A stretch of 64,000 nucleotides of DNA from Nocardioides guangzhouensis (GTDB taxonomy: Bacteria > Actinomycetota > Actinomycetes > Propionibacteriales > Nocardioidaceae), in NCBI RefSeq assembly GCF_004519545.1, contig NZ_SDKM01000026.1:16291-80290 (forward strand). The letters are read 5' to 3'. The notes below the pieces were generated by a model, which made no database searches, was not told the origin of the DNA, and saw nothing but the letters and a program-made list of their open reading frames with translations. A program made the position numbers and the translations under genes. Each line of letters starts with the position of its first letter. Positions within the stretch are counted from its first letter, which is position 1. This document shows positions 51,670 through 58,910 of this stretch, in pieces.

Positions 51670-52665
51670 CTAGGGCGCGTCGGGCGAGGCGGGCTCGGCC
51701 TCCGGTGCGGCCTGGTCCGCGGTGCCGGCCGGAGCGGTGTCGGCCGGAGCACTCTCGGTGGGAGCGGTGTCGGTCGGCGCAGCGTCGGTGCCGGTCGGGG
51801 CAGCGTCGGTCGGAGCAGGCTCGGAGGGCGACGTACCGGCGGTGCTGGCCTCAGTCGGGACCTGGTCGGACTGGTCGATGTCGGACGTCTGGTCCGCGTT
51901 GGCAGAGGCGTCGCCGGTGATGTCCTGGTGGATGATCGCCTCCTGCTGCGCCACCGCCGCGGCACTGGAGTCGATGGACCCGATGTTGGCGGCGACCGCG
52001 GCGTCGATCGGGGCCGCGACATTGGCGTTGGCAGCCACCGCGCCGTTGATCGGGGCGGTGAGGTCGAGGTCGGCGGCCAGGTCGACGTTCACGTTGAGCA
52101 GGTTGCCGTCGAGCAGGCTGCCCACGTCCGGGAGCTCGGCGCCCGGCACGTCCACCGGTGGCAGGTCCACGTCCGGCAGCCCGTCGGTCGGGACGGTGCC
52201 GTCGGTCGGAACGGTGCCGTCGGTCGGAACGGTGCCGTCGGTCGGGACGGTGCCGTCGGTCGGGACCGTGCCGTCGGTCGGAACCGTGCCGTCGGTCGGA
52301 ACCGTGCCGTCGGCCGAGACCGTGCCGTCGGCCGGGACGGCGTCACTGCTGTCGATGGTGCTGTCCTGGACCGAGTCCGCCGTGGCGTCTCCGGTGACGC
52401 CCTGGTCGATGTCCACGGTCTGGCCGGCGAGGGCCTGGGCCTCCGAGCCGGACGACAGCACGTTGGCGCTGGCGGCGGCATCGATGGGCGCGGCGACGTT
52501 CGCGTTCGCCGCGACCGCGAGGTCGACCGGCGCGGAGAGGTCGAGCGCCAGGTCGAGGTCGGCATTGAGGTCGAGGATCGAGACGACCTCCTTGTCCGGG
52601 AGGGCGGTTCCAGCCTCGCCCTCCAGCTCGGCGTCGGAGAGGCCTGACTGCTCGTCGCTGCTCAT
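51670..52665 (-). CDS. Acidic repeat protein paired with the M50 protease
   Basis: 331 residues, no signal peptide, very acidic and poor in Lys/Arg, Cys absent. It holds two related modules, about 30-107 and about 186-266, each with DLDL repeats, AANANVAAPIDAA and a closing DQ-V/I-TGDA-A-D stretch. A run of seven GTVPTD units joins them; the tail is Pro/Thr/Ala-rich. Order with the protease (repeat gene first, 5-6 nt gap) suggests the protein is the protease partner or substrate. Family not recognised by a name; alternative roles are a surface or matrix protein. Confidence 0.75.
   Translation of the reverse strand: MSSDEQSGLSDAELEGEAGTALPDKEVVSILDLNADLDLALDLSAPVDLAVAANANVAAPIDAAASANVLSSGSEAQALAGQTVDIDQGVTGDATADSVQDSTIDSSDAVPADGTVSADGTVPTDGTVPTDGTVPTDGTVPTDGTVPTDGTVPTDGTVPTDGLPDVDLPPVDVPGAELPDVGSLLDGNLLNVNVDLAADLDLTAPINGAVAANANVAAPIDAAVAANIGSIDSSAAAVAQQEAIIHQDITGDASANADQTSDIDQSDQVPTEASTAGTSPSEPAPTDAAPTGTDAAPTDTAPTESAPADTAPAGTADQAAPEAEPASPDAP
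52183..52344. repeat. 18-bp minisatellite, about nine units
   Basis: Nine head-to-tail 18-bp units (consensus GTCGGTCGGAACGGTGCC, the last two degenerate) encode the GTVPTD hexapeptide run on the minus strand. Units differ mainly at G/A and G/C third positions, which keep the peptide unchanged. Confidence 0.95.
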
Positions 52666-52891
52666 GGATCATCCATTCCCGGGCCGGCGGGCTTCGCCGG
52701 TCCTGGCTCGAGGGCTCCGTCACTGCGGGCGTACCCACCGGACGTCCGGCCATGCGCAGGAGAGTCGGGTGAATGCCCGCTCTCTGGTCTTGACAGCGGT
52801 GGCGGGCGACGCCGGGCGGCGGAACGATGGGAGTCGCACCGGGCTCTGCTCAGCCTGCAGGTCGAGACCAACACATCAGCATGGAGGAGTC

Positions 52892-53161
52892 ATGCCGACG
52901 ATCCTCGTGACCCACGACGTCACCGACACCGACCGCTGGCTCTCGTCGCCGAAGCGCGAGGAGCTCCTGCCCTCGTTGGGAGCCAGCAACATCCGGACGT
53001 TCGTCAACCCGCAGGACCGGACGAAGGTCGGGTTGGTCCTGGACATCGCTGACCTCGGCGTCCTCCTCGCGGCGATGGAGAACCCGTCGGACGAGATGGT
53101 CGAGGCGATGAAGTACGACACCGTTGTCCCCGAGACGATGGCGATCCTCGTCCAGTCCTGA
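52892..53161 (+). CDS. Small alpha/beta protein of unknown function
   Basis: 89 residues from the ATG at 52892 with GGAGG upstream. ILVTHDVTDTDRWLSSPKREELLPSLG, then TKVGLVLDIADLGVLLAAMENPSDEMVEAMKYDTVVPETMAILVQ. The pattern of strands and helices suggests a ferredoxin-like, dimeric alpha/beta barrel fold, as in stress-response or monooxygenase-like small proteins. No active site is evident. It stands just upstream of a LuxR gene. Confidence 0.7.
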   Translation: MPTILVTHDVTDTDRWLSSPKREELLPSLGASNIRTFVNPQDRTKVGLVLDIADLGVLLAAMENPSDEMVEAMKYDTVVPETMAILVQS

Positions 53162-53373
53162 ACCACCGCGACAGCCCAGGGGGGCTGCTGGGGGCTGGCC
53201 CTGCCGACACGTGCGCCCTGAGCGCGGGTCGAGGAGGGCGATCCGCAGAGGTCCGGGTCAGGCCGCCGGATCCCACGACAGCCCACCCAACGGCAGCTCG
53301 ATGAGCGGCCGTGGAGTGCACGTTGAGCAGTGCCCGGCACGGTGGTCCGGAGAGCCCGTCTCGAGGAGTCGCC

Positions 53374-54000
53374 ATGACCGCATCGATTTCCACGTACCTC
53401 CACTGCACTGATCCCATCTCGCTCGCAGGTGTCGTCAGCCAGCTCCGGGTGCGCCCCGAGGTTCGCGTCGTCGAGGAGCTCGAGGTCGACCGAGCGGACG
53501 TCGCCGTCGTCGTCGCCGACCAGCTGGACGACGACACCTCCCGCGTGGTGCGGGCACTCGGCCGCGGTGAACGACCTCGCATCGTGCTCGTGGCCACCAC
53601 CATCGACGAGTCGACGCTGGTGACGGCCGCCGAGCTCGGTGTCTGCGGCCTGCTTCGTCGGGCCGACGCCACCGCCGACGCCCTCGTCCGGTCGATCACC
53701 CGGGTGGCCGCCGGCGAAGGGGAGGTGCCCCCCGATCTCCTGGCCCTGCTGCTGCAGCAGGTGGGCCGGCTCCAACGACAGGTGCTGGCGCCCCGCGGGC
53801 TCGCCTTCAGCGGCCTGTCACCGCGCGAGATCGAGGTCCTGAAGCTGGTGGCGGAGGGCCACGACACGTCGGAGATCGCCGCGACCATGTGCTACAGCGA
53901 GCGCACCGTGAAGAACGTGCTGCACGACCTCACGACCCGGCTGCAGCTCAAGAACCGCACGCACGCGGTCGCCTACGCGATGCGCGAGGGGCTGATCTGA
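53374..54000 (+). CDS. LuxR-family regulator with pseudo-receiver domain
   Basis: 208 residues from the ATG at 53374 (GAGGAG upstream). The N-terminal 130 residues have a receiver-like layout but no clear phospho-acceptor Asp at the end of strand 3 (ADVAVVVADQLDDD). C-terminal LuxR HTH at about 145-205: GLSPREIEVLKLVAEGHDTSEIAATMCYSERTVKNVLHDLTTRL. A LuxR-type regulator is a usual partner of actinobacterial eCIS loci (family knowledge), so it may control the genes to its right. Confidence 0.88.
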   Translation: MTASISTYLHCTDPISLAGVVSQLRVRPEVRVVEELEVDRADVAVVVADQLDDDTSRVVRALGRGERPRIVLVATTIDESTLVTAAELGVCGLLRRADATADALVRSITRVAAGEGEVPPDLLALLLQQVGRLQRQVLAPRGLAFSGLSPREIEVLKLVAEGHDTSEIAATMCYSERTVKNVLHDLTTRLQLKNRTHAVAYAMREGLI

Positions 54001-54010
54001 CCGGAACCGG

Positions 54011-55474
54011 TCATCCCACGAGGAGCCCCTCGATCGTCCGGGTGGCGGCTCGGGCCGCGATCTGCGTGGCACGGCTCGACAGCGGATGCTGCTCGACGCC
54101 CTGCCAGGTGGCCAGCGCGGCGATGGCGGCGCTCCTGATCTCCTCGGCCGACGCGTCGTCGGCCAGACCGAGGCGACGCCCGGGGGCGTGGCCCGAACCG
54201 CCCATGAGCAGGTCGAGCTCGGCTTCCCGGTCGGCGTTGATGGACAGCTCACCGCTGCGCAGCTCCAGCAGCACGCGCACCTCCTCGAACTCGTGGGCGC
54301 CGGCGGTGATCTGCTCGAGGCGGTGGAGGAGCGCGTCGCCGTCGCCACAGTCACCCCGCTGGAACAGCTCGCGCAGACCCGTCACCGCCGAGCGGGCCTT
54401 GAGCACCCGGGCCCGGGTGTCGAACTGTCGTAGCACCACGCCGCGGAGGTGGTCGAGGCCGCTGGTCTCCGCCAGGCGGGCGCACAGCTCGGTCGACGTG
54501 GCCACCGCTCCGGAGCGGACCAGCTCCACCGACAGGCGCACGCCGAACAGCCCCAACCGGTCCAGGAGCCCGGCCCGCGCTTCGGCCGGCACCCCGACAG
54601 GGCTCTCCCCCCGGGCGAGGCGATCGGCGGTCAGCAGCAGGTTGCTGATCTCCTCCTTCGGCCCGCGGGCGATCGCGACCACGGCCGCGTACTCGTCCTC
54701 GCGCAGCGTGGCGGCCGCGTACCCGAGCAGGCCGTTGACGGGTACGACCACGGGACAGAGCCGGTGCAGGCGAGGCTCGGAGCGATAGCGCCGGGCGACC
54801 CGCTCGGCGACGGTCATCGCGTCCAGGCGGGCAGATCCGATCTCGTCGGCGCGGGAGAGCACACCCACCGCGTTGACGGGCGTGCCCTCCGCGACCGCGT
54901 CGTCGTGGAAGGACTCGAGGAACCTGATGTCCGAGCTGTGCGTGTGCCGCAGGAGGTACAGCACGGCGTCGGCGTCGGGGACGCGGCCGCCCTCCGCCGA
55001 CATGGCCCGGTGGGTCCGTGCGGAGACCTCGGCGGAGATGGAGTCGATACCCGGGGTGTCGATGAGCACGACGCTCTCCAGGCGACTGGACGGCCAGCCG
55101 ATCTCCATGTGGTCGATCGCATCGGCGGAGTGCCCTCCCAGGTCCACCTCGAGCGCACCTTCGCCGCGGACGTACGGCCGCTCGGTCCTCGTCCCGTCGT
55201 GCAGCACGAGCTCGGCGTACGGCCGCGGCGAGAAGGAGTACCAGGTCACGACGCGCGTGCACTCCCCGGCATCCGTGGGAGCGAGCCCCTCGCCGATGAT
55301 CGCGTTGAGCAGGGTCGACTTGCCGGCCTTCACCTTCCCCGAGATGGCCAGCCGCACCGGCCCGTCCAGCCGCCCCACGATGGCGTCGAGCGCGTCGACC
55401 GCCTCGGCAGAGACGGCCGTACGTCGGGCGTCGTCGGCGAGCGCTCCGATGCGCTCGATCAGGTCCTCAGCCAC
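54011..55474 (-). CDS. Dynamin-like GTPase (second of a coupled pair)
   Basis: 487 residues, GTG start overlapping the upstream dynamin stop by 8 nt. GTPase motifs: G1 GKVKAGKST (46-54), G2 Thr near ECTRVV (71-76), G3 IDTPGID (138-144) and a G4-like SRADE (207-211). The rest is helical. It lacks the zinc ribbon and the hydrophobic hairpin of its partner. Pairs of this kind (such as DynA/DynB of Streptomyces or IniA/IniC of mycobacteria) assemble together at the membrane. Confidence 0.88.
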   Translation of the reverse strand: MAEDLIERIGALADDARRTAVSAEAVDALDAIVGRLDGPVRLAISGKVKAGKSTLLNAIIGEGLAPTDAGECTRVVTWYSFSPRPYAELVLHDGTRTERPYVRGEGALEVDLGGHSADAIDHMEIGWPSSRLESVVLIDTPGIDSISAEVSARTHRAMSAEGGRVPDADAVLYLLRHTHSSDIRFLESFHDDAVAEGTPVNAVGVLSRADEIGSARLDAMTVAERVARRYRSEPRLHRLCPVVVPVNGLLGYAAATLREDEYAAVVAIARGPKEEISNLLLTADRLARGESPVGVPAEARAGLLDRLGLFGVRLSVELVRSGAVATSTELCARLAETSGLDHLRGVVLRQFDTRARVLKARSAVTGLRELFQRGDCGDGDALLHRLEQITAGAHEFEEVRVLLELRSGELSINADREAELDLLMGGSGHAPGRRLGLADDASAEEIRSAAIAALATWQGVEQHPLSSRATQIAARAATRTIEGLLVG

Positions 55475-57644
55475 CGGTGGCTCGCTCTGCTCGCGACCCG
55501 ACCGGGACCGCGGCTGCCGGGGTCACCGGCGACGCCAGGGCGCGCACGTGGTCCCGGATGTCTCCGAGCTGCCGGGTCTCCTCGTCCAGCTCGGCAGCAC
55601 GCGCCTGCCTCGCAGCCGGATCCAGGCGCGAGGCCCGGCTCGCCGCGTCCAGTGCCGCGCCGGTCGATGCCTGGATGCTTCCTGCGCGTGACTGGAACTC
55701 GTCGCGCAGGCGACGCTGCGTGCGGCGCAGGCCGTCTCGCGCGTCCTTGTTCATCTCGAAGGCGATCTCGTCGATGAACTTCGCGGCAGCCGTCCGCGCC
55801 TGTCCCTGTCGGTAGGAGCGCTGCTTCTTGCTCTCCATGCGGAAGATCAGGCGGCCCAGAAGGGCGCCCAGCAGGGCCGCGGGAGGAATGATCAGCACGG
55901 TCGTGTGGAGCGCCAGGCTCAGCGCCATCAACGGGACGTACGCCGCCAGACGGCCACCCGACAGGACGGATCCCAGCCGCCCGCCCGGCATCGAGAACGT
56001 CGCGGCCGACGGGATCTCCAGGTCGGCAAGCGTGCGCGACACCGCCTCCAGCTCGAGCTCGACGCCGGCCCCCGACTCGAAGTCGAACTGCTCGGCCACC
56101 GCATCGCTCAGCTGGTTGGCTCGGCGCACCACCAGGTCCCGGTTGGCAACGCTGGCCTCCGCCACCTGGCGCCGGAGCCACGCCTGGGTGTCCTCCCAGG
56201 TGTCCTTGGGGTCGGACTCGTCGATGATGTCCTTGACGTCACGCAGCACCGTGCGCAGCCGGGCAGCGAGGTCGTACTCCGCATCCGCCACGAGGTCCTG
56301 GATCCCGTCGTTGAGCACCTGCTGCCAGGCGGCACTCGGCGCCGAGAGGGAGTGCGCCCGCTGGTGCGCCTGCCCCAGGCGATCCAGCACCGCGGCGCTG
56401 GCCTCGGGCCGGGCGAGCACGACCCGCTCGGCGTCGGACTGTCGGGCGAGCTGCGTGGTGACGAAGTCCACCTCGTGCGCGACTGCACTGGCCTCGCCGG
56501 CCGTCGTACGACGGACCACGTCGGCCAGGAAGCCGACCAGCTGCTCGAAGCCGCTCTCCGCGTTGAGGGCGGGCTGACGTGCCGCCCGGAGCCGGAGGAA
56601 GGACGACACCGGGATCACGGGAAGGTCGAGACCGGCGTTCTGCAGGTGGCCGCGATTCGTCTCGACGATCCTGCGCCAGTGCTGGTGGAGATCGACCTTG
56701 GTGACGACCAGGGCGGCGCGCGGGCAACGGCCCACCGCGGTGGTGAGGTAGTCCAGCTCGGGTGCCGTCAGCTCCTGGGAGGCGTCCGTCACGAACACCA
56801 GGCCGCCGGCGGCGTTGAGGCTCGCGAGGCTCAGCTGTCCGTGCACGGAGTCGAGACCGCCCACGCCGGGGGTGTCGAGCAGGCACAGGCCGTGACGGAG
56901 CAGGCGATGGCGGACCTGCACCTCGACGGAGAACAGCTCGCCGGCCCCACGGTCGGCTCCGTCGGCGACGACACCTGCGAGGTCCTCCAGCCGGAGGCTG
57001 TCCGTGGTGACGTCGTCGCTCCCTGGATGCCGCGCGTGGGCCAGCACCTGGAGGGTCTCGCCGTAGCGGACGAGGGTGGGGACGCCGGTGACGATGTCGG
57101 CGTCGACAGGACAGACGGCGGTCTGCAGGAGCGCGTTGACCAGCGTGCTCTTGCCTCGTTTGAACTCCCCGACGAACGCGACCGTGCACGACCGTTGCCC
57201 GACCAGCTTCTTGACGCCGTCCAGCCGCTCCGTGAGGTCGCCCCGCGCCTTGCCCTCGGCGAGGTGGCTGCTCGCGTCCAGCGCGGTCATGAAGTCCGGC
57301 ATGGCGGCCTGGGGGGCTGGCAGGTCGGCCACAGCCTCGACCGGGGCCGCGACCGGGGCCTCGACGTGGGCCTCCACCGGAGCCTCGACCGGCGCCTCGG
57401 GTGGCGCGTCGGTGGCGGCGGGCGACGTGCCGTCGATCGACGAAGGCTCGCCGTCGTAGCCGGGTTCGGCCGGGGTGTCCGTCGCCGTCGCCGGCGCTTC
57501 CGGGACCCCGTCGGTCTCACCTGCAGCACTCGTGCTCGCCTGCGTGCTCTCCGCTCCCGACCAGGCCAGGTAGTGGTTGCAGTTGGCGCAGAAGAGGGCA
57601 CCCTCGTCGTTGGGGTGATCGCAGTTGCTGCACCTGATCGCCAC
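55467..57644 (-). CDS. Dynamin-like GTPase with N-terminal zinc ribbon
   Basis: 725 residues, GTG start. Zinc ribbon at 5-22 (CSNC...CANC), then an acidic Pro/Ala/Glu linker to about 110. GTPase motifs: G1 GEFKRGKST (159-167), G2 TGVPT (186-190), G3 LDTPGVGG (256-263), G4 TKVD (315-318). A helical stalk follows with a hydrophobic hairpin at 568-601 (YVPLMALSLALHTTVLIIPP...LLGALLG) that would insert in membrane. Bacterial dynamins fuse or remodel membranes. It is coupled to the smaller GTPase gene. Confidence 0.9.
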   Translation of the reverse strand: MAIRCSNCDHPNDEGALFCANCNHYLAWSGAESTQASTSAAGETDGVPEAPATATDTPAEPGYDGEPSSIDGTSPAATDAPPEAPVEAPVEAHVEAPVAAPVEAVADLPAPQAAMPDFMTALDASSHLAEGKARGDLTERLDGVKKLVGQRSCTVAFVGEFKRGKSTLVNALLQTAVCPVDADIVTGVPTLVRYGETLQVLAHARHPGSDDVTTDSLRLEDLAGVVADGADRGAGELFSVEVQVRHRLLRHGLCLLDTPGVGGLDSVHGQLSLASLNAAGGLVFVTDASQELTAPELDYLTTAVGRCPRAALVVTKVDLHQHWRRIVETNRGHLQNAGLDLPVIPVSSFLRLRAARQPALNAESGFEQLVGFLADVVRRTTAGEASAVAHEVDFVTTQLARQSDAERVVLARPEASAAVLDRLGQAHQRAHSLSAPSAAWQQVLNDGIQDLVADAEYDLAARLRTVLRDVKDIIDESDPKDTWEDTQAWLRRQVAEASVANRDLVVRRANQLSDAVAEQFDFESGAGVELELEAVSRTLADLEIPSAATFSMPGGRLGSVLSGGRLAAYVPLMALSLALHTTVLIIPPAALLGALLGRLIFRMESKKQRSYRQGQARTAAAKFIDEIAFEMNKDARDGLRRTQRRLRDEFQSRAGSIQASTGAALDAASRASRLDPAARQARAAELDEETRQLGDIRDHVRALASPVTPAAAVPVGSRAERATGG

Positions 57645-57701
57645 TGGACATCACCGATCGTCACCATTGGGCACCGGACGGCCCACCTGATTCAGGCTAG
57701 C

Positions 57702-57730
57702 GAGACGCGCGTCTCCGCGGGCGCCATACT
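57702..57730. promoter_or_regulatory. 14-bp palindrome and -10 box between the dynamin and zinc-ribbon genes
   Basis: GAGACGCGCGTCTC (57702-57715) is a perfect palindrome in the 143-bp gap between the divergent dynamin-pair and zinc-ribbon/discoidin genes. CATACT (57725-57730) on the plus strand is a likely -10 box, giving a transcript start near 57737. Confidence 0.5.
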
Positions 57731-57787
57731 GAGGTGAGCACCAGCAGCTCGGGGCGCCCGGCTGCACCGACCCGAATCGAGGCTCCG

Positions 57788-58903
57788 GTGACCACGGAGG
57801 AGCAGTGCGTCTCGTGCGGGGAGCGCAACCCCGCCGGTTCGGCGTTCTGCGTCTTCTGCGGGACGTACCTCGGCTGGGACCAGGCCGGTGGCGCACCGGC
57901 GCCCGGATCGACGCCGGACGAGCTCCACCGGTCGGCGCCGCCGTCCGCACCCGCCGAGACGAGACCCGCCGCACCGGCACCGCCCTCGTCGGCACCGCCC
58001 TCGCCGGCACCGCCCTCGTCGGCACCGCCCTCGCCGGCACCCCGCGCCGAGCCCCCGACCCGCACCACCACGCGCCCCGGGCCACCGGGGACCGGCACCT
58101 GCCCCAGCTGCGGGCACGTCAACGACGCGTCCCGCCGCTTCTGCGGCAGGTGTGGCCACGTCCTCGTCGGGCCCGCACCTTCGACGACCTCCGGGCGACC
58201 GACGTACCGCGCCAGGCGCTGGTGGCAGCTCTGGGGTGATCCGGAGGAGCGTGCCGCCCGGCGCGAGTACCGCCGGAGCCTCCCCCGGCTCTACCGGTGG
58301 CGGCGCGTCATCGTGACGCTCGCCGTCCTCGTCGGGCTGGTCCTCCTCCTCACGGTCCTGGGCCGGGACCCGGTCGGCTGGGTCAAGGCGCGCTGGTACG
58401 ACGTCCGGGGCACGACGGTCCCGGTCGACGGCGTCACGGCGCGGGCCACCCCCGAGACGGGGGGCCCACCTGCGCCGAACACCCTGGTCGTCGATGCCGA
58501 CCCGGCGACCGCCTGGACGATCACCTGGAAAGCGAAGTCCCCCGAACCTGCCTGCGGGCAAGGCGAGACGCAGGGCGTCGTCGTCCTGCGCTGGGGCGAC
58601 CCCACCCGCGTCCGTCAGCTTCAGGTCGACGCGGGACTGCAGGAGGGCCAGGCCGAGAGGGGGCTCGAGTTCCGACCGGCCACGATCGACGTCAGGTACC
58701 GCGAGGCTGGCGGCACCGGCGACCGCGAGTGCCGCACGCTGACGCTCCGGGACACGGCAGACAGGCAGACTCTCGACCTCGACACGGAGGTGGCCGTGCG
58801 CAGCCTCCGGATCTCGGTCTCGTCCGTGTTCGACTCCCCGACCCCCGAGGAGGACGGGCCGGTGTCGATCCGGCGGATCGTCGTCAGGTCCCGCCCCGCG
58901 TGA
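57788..58903 (+). CDS. Membrane protein with two zinc ribbons and a discoidin-like C-terminal domain
   Basis: 371 residues from the GTG at 57788, with GAGG upstream and a -10 box at 57725; a GTG at 57734 is the alternative but would lie at the likely transcript start. Zinc ribbon 1 is CVSC...CVFC (7-24), then a Pro/Ser-rich run (50-85), zinc ribbon 2 CPSC...CGRC (105-122), a membrane segment RVIVTLAVLVGLVLLLTVL (173-191), and a beta-rich discoidin/NADase-type domain (about 230-371, VVDADPATAWTITW...VVVLRWGDPTRVRQLQVDAGL). The cytoplasmic ribbon and outer carbohydrate-like domain suggest a membrane-spanning link. Conserved in actinobacterial eCIS neighbourhoods. Confidence 0.85.
   Translation: MTTEEQCVSCGERNPAGSAFCVFCGTYLGWDQAGGAPAPGSTPDELHRSAPPSAPAETRPAAPAPPSSAPPSPAPPSSAPPSPAPRAEPPTRTTTRPGPPGTGTCPSCGHVNDASRRFCGRCGHVLVGPAPSTTSGRPTYRARRWWQLWGDPEERAARREYRRSLPRLYRWRRVIVTLAVLVGLVLLLTVLGRDPVGWVKARWYDVRGTTVPVDGVTARATPETGGPPAPNTLVVDADPATAWTITWKAKSPEPACGQGETQGVVVLRWGDPTRVRQLQVDAGLQEGQAERGLEFRPATIDVRYREAGGTGDRECRTLTLRDTADRQTLDLDTEVAVRSLRISVSSVFDSPTPEEDGPVSIRRIVVRSRPA
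57976..58035. repeat. 15-bp minisatellite, four units
   Basis: Four tandem 15-bp units (GGCACCGCCCTCGTC / GGCACCGCCCTCGCC alternating) encode APPSS/APPSP repeats in the Pro-rich linker of the zinc-ribbon protein. Confidence 0.9.
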
Positions 58904-58910
58904 TCCCGGC

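Noticed and set aside
52183..52344. CRISPR-like array
   Set aside because: Units are contiguous 18-bp repeats without spacers and are in frame within a coding gene.
55467..57644. Annotating the zinc-ribbon dynamin as an Era/EngA-type ribosome GTPase
   Set aside because: The long helical stalk, hydrophobic hairpin and tandem pairing fit dynamin-like proteins, not ribosome-assembly GTPases.
57734..57787. Longer start for the zinc-ribbon/discoidin gene at GTG 57734
   Set aside because: It coincides with the likely transcript start and has no ribosome site; the GTG at 57788 has GAGG and a family-like opening. It stays an alternative.
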